This document shows positions 57,969 to 64,000 of a DNA stretch of 64,000 nt, piece after piece. The translations under genes and the position numbers were made by a program. Each line of letters begins with the position of its first letter. The stretch's first letter is position 1. The stretch is from Nematostella vectensis (taxonomy: Eukaryota; Cnidaria; Anthozoa; Actiniaria; Edwardsiidae), in assembly GCF_932526225.1 (NCBI RefSeq), contig NC_064038.1, positions 4,402,001 to 4,466,000 of the forward strand. The letters are read 5' to 3'. Under the pieces are notes generated by a model, which saw nothing but the letters and a program-made list of their open reading frames with translations, made no database searches and was not told the origin of the DNA.

Positions 57969-58511
57969 ATGGCGGAAGGTCGTTCTTCGAAGGTTTGTGA
58001 AGGAGATTCGTGGATTCCAGCGACGCAACGACCAGATGGGACCTGGCGAAAGGCAAGGAGAGTAAAGGATGGGTACATTCCACAAGACGAAGTTGAAAAA
58101 TACGAAAGCAAAGGGAAACAATGGGTCAATTCGATACCAAACCAGCCACCAGGAATGGCTGTCGAACCAGTAAAAGTCTCCAAAAATCAGAAAAAGAACG
58201 AGAGAAAGAAACAAAAAAGAAAAGAAGAGAAGGCAGGCGGTGGAAGTTGTTTAAGAGAAGTAACCACGAAACTAGAGAACGTAACGTTGAATGCTAGTAA
58301 TAATACTACGCCCCAGTCTTACACGAGCAACCCCGATGAAGTGAAGGAGAAAAAGTTGAAAAACCTTAAAAAGAAACTAAGGCAGATTGAAGATTTGCAA
58401 AGAAAAATAGACTCTGGAGAGATTGTGAGCCCCGAGGCCACACAGCTTGAAAAACTGTCTAGAAGAGCTGAGGTAGAAAGGGAAATTGAGGAGCTGGAAC
58501 TGGGCTTGTGA
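57969..58511 (+). CDS. PYM1: PYM1, exon-junction-complex disassembly factor
   Basis: Single-exon coding region of 180 aa (human ~204). I start at the ATG in CAAGATGGCGGAAGG at 57969 (MAEGRSSKV); the frame upstream has no ATG. The N-terminal domain, residues ~10-52, has [20 protein letters not shown] and [21 protein letters not shown], the PYM motif that binds the Mago-Y14 heterodimer. A Lys-rich segment follows (~70-90), then a C-terminal coiled coil (~125-180, [17 protein letters not shown]). PYM binds ribosomes and removes exon-junction complexes from translated mRNA in the cytoplasm. Being intronless is unusual next to the intron-rich neighbours but the gene is intact. Confidence 0.93.
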   Translation: MAEGRSSKVCEGDSWIPATQRPDGTWRKARRVKDGYIPQDEVEKYESKGKQWVNSIPNQPPGMAVEPVKVSKNQKKNERKKQKRKEEKAGGGSCLREVTTKLENVTLNASNNTTPQSYTSNPDEVKEKKLKNLKKKLRQIEDLQRKIDSGEIVSPEATQLEKLSRRAEVEREIEELELGL

Positions 58512-60229
58512 CCAAGAGGTGTAGATTGGGCGTTAGTATGGATAAACCAAATATTGCATGAAATAGAAGACGGATATTGAGACAGCAAATAAAAAGGGTG
58601 ATTTGGATCTATTATACCAAAATACTAATGGTTGCTGTCAGTGGGAGGGTGAGAGGGGCATGTTACCCCATGTAGTGCCGCTTCTACAGGAAAGTGTCTT
58701 CATTCAGGAAAAGGAGTGTTTTTTATCAGCATTAGTATTTATTCTAAGCCTTGATCAAACAGAGATTAGAGTTGACAAGAGTTGATGAGATTTCCAAATC
58801 TCATGACCATTTGGCCATGCACTCACACAATCCCATCGACTGTCATTCAATTTGAACATGTTCAAATTTGACATCAGAGTTGTTACATGAATAAAACTTG
58901 ACAGGAGTATTTCGATCAAAGCTTTTCACAAAATGTGAAGCACAATGTAATTCTAGATTTGGTGACGAATCCTGAACTAATTATAGTTACACATTCCAAA
59001 ACTCATTTCAACTCTAATCCAATCTCAAAAACCGTTTTATTTCTGTGTGAGAGCTAGAAAGAGTACAACTCTCATGGAAACATTATGTTTGTTAACGTTT
59101 TGAAAACTTTTGGCAAATCAACCACAACTTAGGATTTGGAGAGTAGATAGAAATTTCTGTGTTAAAACACATCTCATTGCAAAAATTTCGTGCCTGCGAC
59201 CAGCATGTGTAACAGACTGGGATAAGTTATAGCTGACTTATTTACTGCTGATCAACAGTAGAAACTTTAATTTGTGCCATATTTACACTCGCCAGCCAGC
59301 AGGCAAGCTCTTAGGGACAGCCCTGAATGTATGGCAGCTTCTTTAATAATGACACAATGGAAATAAAGCCATTTAATATATTAGCTTGTTTTAACCAGTA
59401 TGAATTATCCATATATACATATCAAATCATTCTATAACAGTTCCCCTTAAATTAATTCATCTGTATATTTTATGAGGCTGAACACATGATGTGTCTAGTG
59501 GAGAAATTAAATCTTTCATGAAATGCAAGTTGATTGTAATGTAATGTGAATTTTTTTTATTGCTATTGTTGTTCTTTAATGGCCCTCAAAAGCTTCAATG
59601 TCAAAATATTGATTACCTAATGTTCTCCTATTACTAAATCCTCTGAGACCCAGGAATTTTCTTGACTTAAAATGTTTCACTTACAAAAGAAAATACTTTT
59701 TTGTTTGAAGAAAAATCCCCGGGCTTCTGTGAATAACATTTTCAACATAGCTACCCTCAAGAAAAAAATAGACATCTTTTTTTTCTATATAATTTTGATT
59801 TGATGATATGCTCTATAGATGTGATTATGACATTTCACTCTGCAAGCTAACCTACCTGGCTCAGCCCAAAATAAAACTACTTCCACAAACTGTAATGTTA
59901 TATAAACATATCATGACACATCCAGGCCCAGCTCAATATCCTCTAGACAGAAAATTTTAAGAAATGCATGGGAGCATAAACCCACAGTATGTTTCACATA
60001 TTGGTCGCTTTCCCCTATCCCCCATCACTCCTTCAGAACAGAGTCCATACCCCCCCACCCTTGCTACAATTATGGCACATCAGCTTTATGGCATCTCCCT
60101 TGCATCCAATTTTCTTATCTACCTATTGTTAGCTTTTACTGTTTGGGTGGGTAATCTGTCCAGGCACACCAGCTTCATGGCATATTATTTAATTCCCTTG
60201 CATCCAACCTGATACTAGTCTACCTATTG
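58512..60229. other. Gap between PYM1 and the unknown minus-strand gene
   Basis: No gene seen. 58760-59080 is a dispersed repeat with AGAGTTGATGAGA and CTCATTTCAACTCT-like words; related sequence occurs at 33665-33810 in the GBA2 gene. 60070-60180 is a partial duplicate of the 3' end of the next gene. Confidence 0.45.
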
Positions 60230-60292
60230 TTAGCTTTTACTGTTGGAGGTGGGTAGGGTGTCCAGACAGAGAGGAGGGGGTAGGCTCTGGTA
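60070..60292. repeat. Imperfect tandem duplication covering the 3' end of the unknown gene
   Basis: CTACCTATTGTTAGCTTTTACTG followed by GGGTGGGTA and TGTCCAG occurs at about 60119 and again at about 60220. CTTTATGGCAT/CTTCATGGCAT with CCCTTGCATCCAA also occurs twice. The second copy includes the stop codon and last codons of the minus-strand CDS. Confidence 0.75.
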
Positions 60293-63200
60293 GGAAAGTT
60301 GCTGGACCGTGTTATCACTGCTCTGGTATTTAAGTCCACCTTCTTCTGTCATTTGCCTGAAGAAACAACAAGCAATCATGATCCTGAACCTTTGGCATGA
60401 TGTGTGTGCAGGGAAAGTGTAACAATAAAGCACAGGGGAAGGGATGCACAAGGGAATACCATCTGTTTCCAACATTGAACCAGTAAAACCATGCACAATG
60501 AAAATATTTTTGTGATAGTGAAAAGCAGCCTTTCATATATGAAATTTCATTCATAATTTATTGGAAGTTAAAAATTACACACATTTTTTATGTTGATTGT
60601 ATTGTTTGTTGCCCTGGAAATATCTTTAATATATAGCAGTGAATACTTTGCTTATTTAAAATTAGTCTAACACTTAAAAAAATATCTAAACTAAAAATCC
60701 TCACCTCCCCCCCCCAACAACAAAAAAACAATCCCCCTGCTGCCACCCCATAGTACATCTGTTAAGTTACCTTGTGAATTCATCATGGTTGTCTTCTAGC
60801 TCCTCAACCTTGTGTGTTTCCATGTCAACCCTAGGCTCTTCATCTTCATTATCACTATCACATCTTGGCTTGGACTCTCGCCTAGAGCTCGGGTTATTTC
60901 TAAAACAAGCAGTAAGCATTTTATATTATAAGAAACGGTCTGGATACACACCTGGCTACACATTAGACAATCCATGAAAAAAAAACCATTGAATATCTAA
61001 ATAGGGGTAGCGATGGGTAATTCCGAGACTTGCCGAGACGACAAAACCCGCGTTTCATAATCCGAGCCGGAGACTTTTCTCAAATTCCTGAATCCAAGCC
61101 CGAGCTTTTCCTAGCTTGTTTTAGGATGTGATAGAAAAAACGAGGCTCCGAGACCCCTAAAATTTTGAAAAAAAATCAGAACTGGCGAAATTTTTAAGAG
61201 ACTTTCCTCATTTTAAGGACCCAAGGCTACCCCTCAAAATACACCCAATTGAATCACTGTTGCTTGACACGCCCACATGTCGGTTGGTCAATAGAAAATT
61301 CATTTCAAGCACTATTGGCGCTGTTTGTAAAGGCTATATTTAGAATAATGGGGTCACTATTCAACACATATCGTCCAAACTATCACAACCATGCATCTTC
61401 TAAAACTTACTTATCAAAGAATCCTTGGATCCCTGTCCGGGCATAGGTGAACACATCTTGAATAGACGAGAACAGTGCGGATTTCCTGAAATGTCATCAT
61501 AACCATCACTGAGCTAAACTTCGGAAAACCATGTCAAATAATTTTGTTCTATTGTATTAATGCCTCGTTCTTTAGATTTCGGAGTGTGAAGCTCTTTTGT
61601 GGGACTACTGTGGCAGTGTATTCTGAAGTTGCTCCATATTTTACAATTTCTATGAACACCACTGGCATTGTATTTGAGCGGGGTTTGTTTTTCCATAAAG
61701 ATCATTATTATAAAAAGATTGTTATAGTCATTTTAAAGACATATTGATGTGCACGGTATATCCAGCCAGTTATATTTTTTTGTTTACTCTGAGCGTTTGT
61801 ACCATGAGCTCCCCGAGCTCGGGAGACTGGGTGACCACTCCTCACGTCATCGACGGAAAATAAATTATTGTATTGTATTGTTATTGTACCTTCAAGCTGG
61901 GTTGGGGGGTTCGTCCGAACCCCTCGAACCCCCCGCCCCCCCGGCTACGGTCTGATCTCAGTTGAAACCCTTTACAACCCTAACCTAAGGTTTTCACTTC
62001 AGTTTAGTCCAGTTTATTTGTTTGACAATAATAATACATATAATGCCTTGTATTTCCGAGAATGTCATGTTAAAGAATGATTGGCCGTATATTCTAAACA
62101 GGGGCGGCAGAGTGGTCCCATAGTGGGGGTGCGAAAGTTGGGGGGAGGGTTGGGTAGTGGTTTCAGGGGGAAGGGGTGGTTGCTGGTTTCTAATTTCTAA
62201 TGCTATTTATAAAAACTCGGGGGATAACCTAGGTTTTTATGCACGGGATAAACTGTTCAACAAATTTCTTGTCGGTTGCTTATGTACCGCTTGAAACCCG
62301 TTGGTTTTAAAAATGTTCATATATAAATCCGTTCAGAAAAGTGGGGGCGCGCTGCTCCCCCCCCACTTTCAAAAGTGGAGGGCTGGCGCCCCCTGCCCCT
62401 CCCCTTCCGCCGCCCCTGTTACAAACCTTTCTGTTTTCGAGGCCTTGTCGTTGCCATTCAGCCTTTGTGTCTCGTGTATTTCTTCAGTTGCGTCAGAATC
62501 CACACTGTCCATTTGACTGGACAGTAGCTTGCGTTCCTCAGACTTTTTGGCCTGTAAAAGTTGAATGAAATCAATATTTTGCTATGTGATGATATGGTAT
62601 GGAAAAATGTCTATTATAGGCTTTAGCATATACTTCATATAAAATAAACGAAAAAACGAAGTCACCTATTACATATATATTCCAATTTTTTCTTGGGAAA
62701 GTAAAATTCCCTTACGCTCACCAGAATATTTGTACTTTCTGTGGTATAAAACGAACCTTTGTGACCAAATCTGTTCAAATCCGATTGGCGAGAATAATTA
62801 GTAAGGTTTTATAGTTGCTAGGAACGAGAGTTTTACCTGGGACCCTGCAAAAACACTAAATTTTCCTTTACTCTCCCGCATTAGGCGGAAGTCTCAAGAT
62901 TTTGGACCTCTTCCCCCGAGTGGAGCACCAAATCTCGCTTTTTAGTATTCCGAAAATTCATCTATATATTAAATGCTTTGCCTATTTTCTATAAGTAATA
63001 AAAATAATAATTCTCTAAGTGTAGGATGCCATATTTTTTTAACTTGCACGAAGGCGGCCTTCGAGAAAAAAAAAGCCTTGACGTTTTCTGGGATTGGCAG
63101 GTATGACTAGAGCATTATTTAGCCACGCTGATTGCCTTTTATCGTGTTAATCAGATATTATTCTCGGATCCTTATTGGCCTATTTCCTAAAGGTAGTCAC

Positions 63201-63620
63201 AGTAGCACGCGTCGTACTATACACCTCCAAGTAAATACAGTTCTAGATACCTTTTCATTTCCAGTCACAGGCACAAAAAAACTGGAAATAACGGTACACC
63301 TTTGCTGTACTTGATTGAGTCAATATAATTGGCACATAAATTGACGCGGATAATGAGTCCGTAAGTAGTGTAGAATGTGTGTTCGAGGCCCATAGATTGT
63401 GGAGCAATTTATGCGTAATAACACATTTTACGTGATTTTCCGAAAAGAACAAAAAGAAAACAACTCTAGGGACTTTGTATTCATGAAGGTATATACAACA
63501 CTTTACCTTAGATTGTGCAATAGATATAAAGTGAGAAGAAATTAGCAAAGCAATTACCAAATCGGCGAATTTAGCCAACCCATAGCCGACAGCTCCATTA
63601 GTTAAACCGATTTCTATCGT
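60230..63620 (-). CDS. Unrecognised gene, 3' five exons; probable membrane segment and acidic tail
   Basis: Five exons join in phase on the minus strand: 63507-63620, 62427-62551, 61411-61485, 60771-60899 and 60230-60356, giving 189 aa to the stop. All junctions have GT-AG signals and compatible phase, which supports a real gene. The first visible exon opens after a CACACAG acceptor and has no ATG, so the 5' end lies in the last ~380 bp or beyond the window. Its sequence (LTNGAVGYGLAKFADLVIAL) is hydrophobic and could span a membrane. The rest is polar and acidic, with SALFSSIQDVFTYARTGIQG in the middle and a DSDNEDEEPR stretch. I do not recognise the family. A TIR element (62097-62420) ends 6 nt from the donor of the second exon. 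Confidence 0.7.
61010..61165. repeat. Dispersed repeat rich in CCGAGAC words
   Basis: GGGTAGCGATGGGTAATTCC, then CCGAGACTTGCCGAGACGAC and further CGAG words. A similar sequence in the opposite orientation lies at about 3050-3190. Confidence 0.5.
62097..62420. mobile_element. TIR element next to a splice donor
   Basis: AACAGGGGCGGC at the left is mirrored exactly by GCCGCCCCTGTT at the right (324 bp). The inside is G/C-rich with no coding capacity. The right end falls within the +7 to +9 region of the donor of exon 62427-62551 of the minus-strand gene. Confidence 0.8.
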
Positions 63621-64000
63621 CTGTGTGATAAAACACTACCGTATGGAACCATTTACAAGAAAATTTATCCGCATTACGAAGAAAGAATTGAATACAGCAC
63701 TCTCTTGGGCGCCTGTCAACTTTCGATATCATGTGAATTCCCTGGGTTTAGTTAAAAATAGTACTAAAATGTTTTTTTATCTTAAGGTCTACACTAATTC
63801 ATTCGAATGTGTCACCAAAAACTACGTCATGCACAACGAGACTTTGTACACTGTAAAACTTGTGATAAGCATACGGATTTACGACAAAGTTTTTCAAGAA
63901 TAGGTTTTTCAAGATACGACGACAAAAAAACGATCAAGAACAAAAAGACCAGGTGCTTTCATTAATTTGAACACTTAGGCGCTAAATGAATTACTAATAA
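63621..64000. other. Window end
   Basis: Presumed intron or upstream exon region of the minus-strand gene. No exon could be placed with support. Confidence 0.4.

Noticed and set aside
63625..63903. 92-codon plus-strand ORF near the window end
   Set aside because: It begins at a non-ATG codon, has no recognisable motif and lies opposite the expected 5' part of the minus-strand gene.

Overview
The window looks like nuclear DNA of an anthozoan cnidarian, probably a sea anemone close to Nematostella. The evidence is spliced animal genes with short GT-AG introns, an AT-rich background, a Pax gene, a GLW-amide-type neuropeptide precursor, and abundant MITE-like and minisatellite DNA. Species is an inference from gene content only.

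Layout. 1-2687: a GC-richer, intronless, tightly packed block of four minus-strand ORFs (RING-H2 protein cut by the window edge, ankyrin-repeat protein, TFIIB-like factor, small membrane protein). All four carry the same TTTAAAGAC-like motif 18-20 nt upstream of the ATG, and the RING and TFIIB-like genes share a duplicated promoter plus N-terminus. This resembles a piece of a large nucleocytoplasmic DNA virus (NCLDV) in the animal genome, and it ends at a small tandem repeat (2686-2815). 6072-13411 (+): a five-exon Pax gene with a half-length paired domain (PAI only), an octapeptide and a Ser50 homeodomain. 14322-15026 (-): a neuropeptide precursor with five Cys-bracketed GLW peptides. 15.4-23.6 kb: no gene seen, but a MITE and microsatellites.

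23666-35648 (+): a complete 21-exon GBA2-type non-lysosomal glucosylceramidase (GH116). Several of its exon borders carry small local duplications, and one intron holds a ~2-kb 111-bp satellite. 36.9-37.8 kb: a long hairpin and a TIR element. 38906-39316 (-): an intronless histone H3 of H3.3 type with a TATA/CCAAT promoter. 41559-49960 (+): RGP1, the Rab6 GEF subunit, with a decayed LINE inside intron 5.

51003-55347: two divergently transcribed, intronless, nearly identical multi-pass membrane proteins of unknown function. 56462-57534 (-) and 57969-58511 (+): KGD4/MRPS36 and PYM1 as a divergent housekeeping pair. 60230-63620 (-): the 3' five exons of an unrecognised gene whose 5' end is not seen.

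Apart from the viral-like block, whose genes would form one expression unit, the genes are ordinary unlinked animal genes. Exon borders were set by matching reading phase across every junction, by GT-AG signals and by similarity to remembered families. No database search was run.
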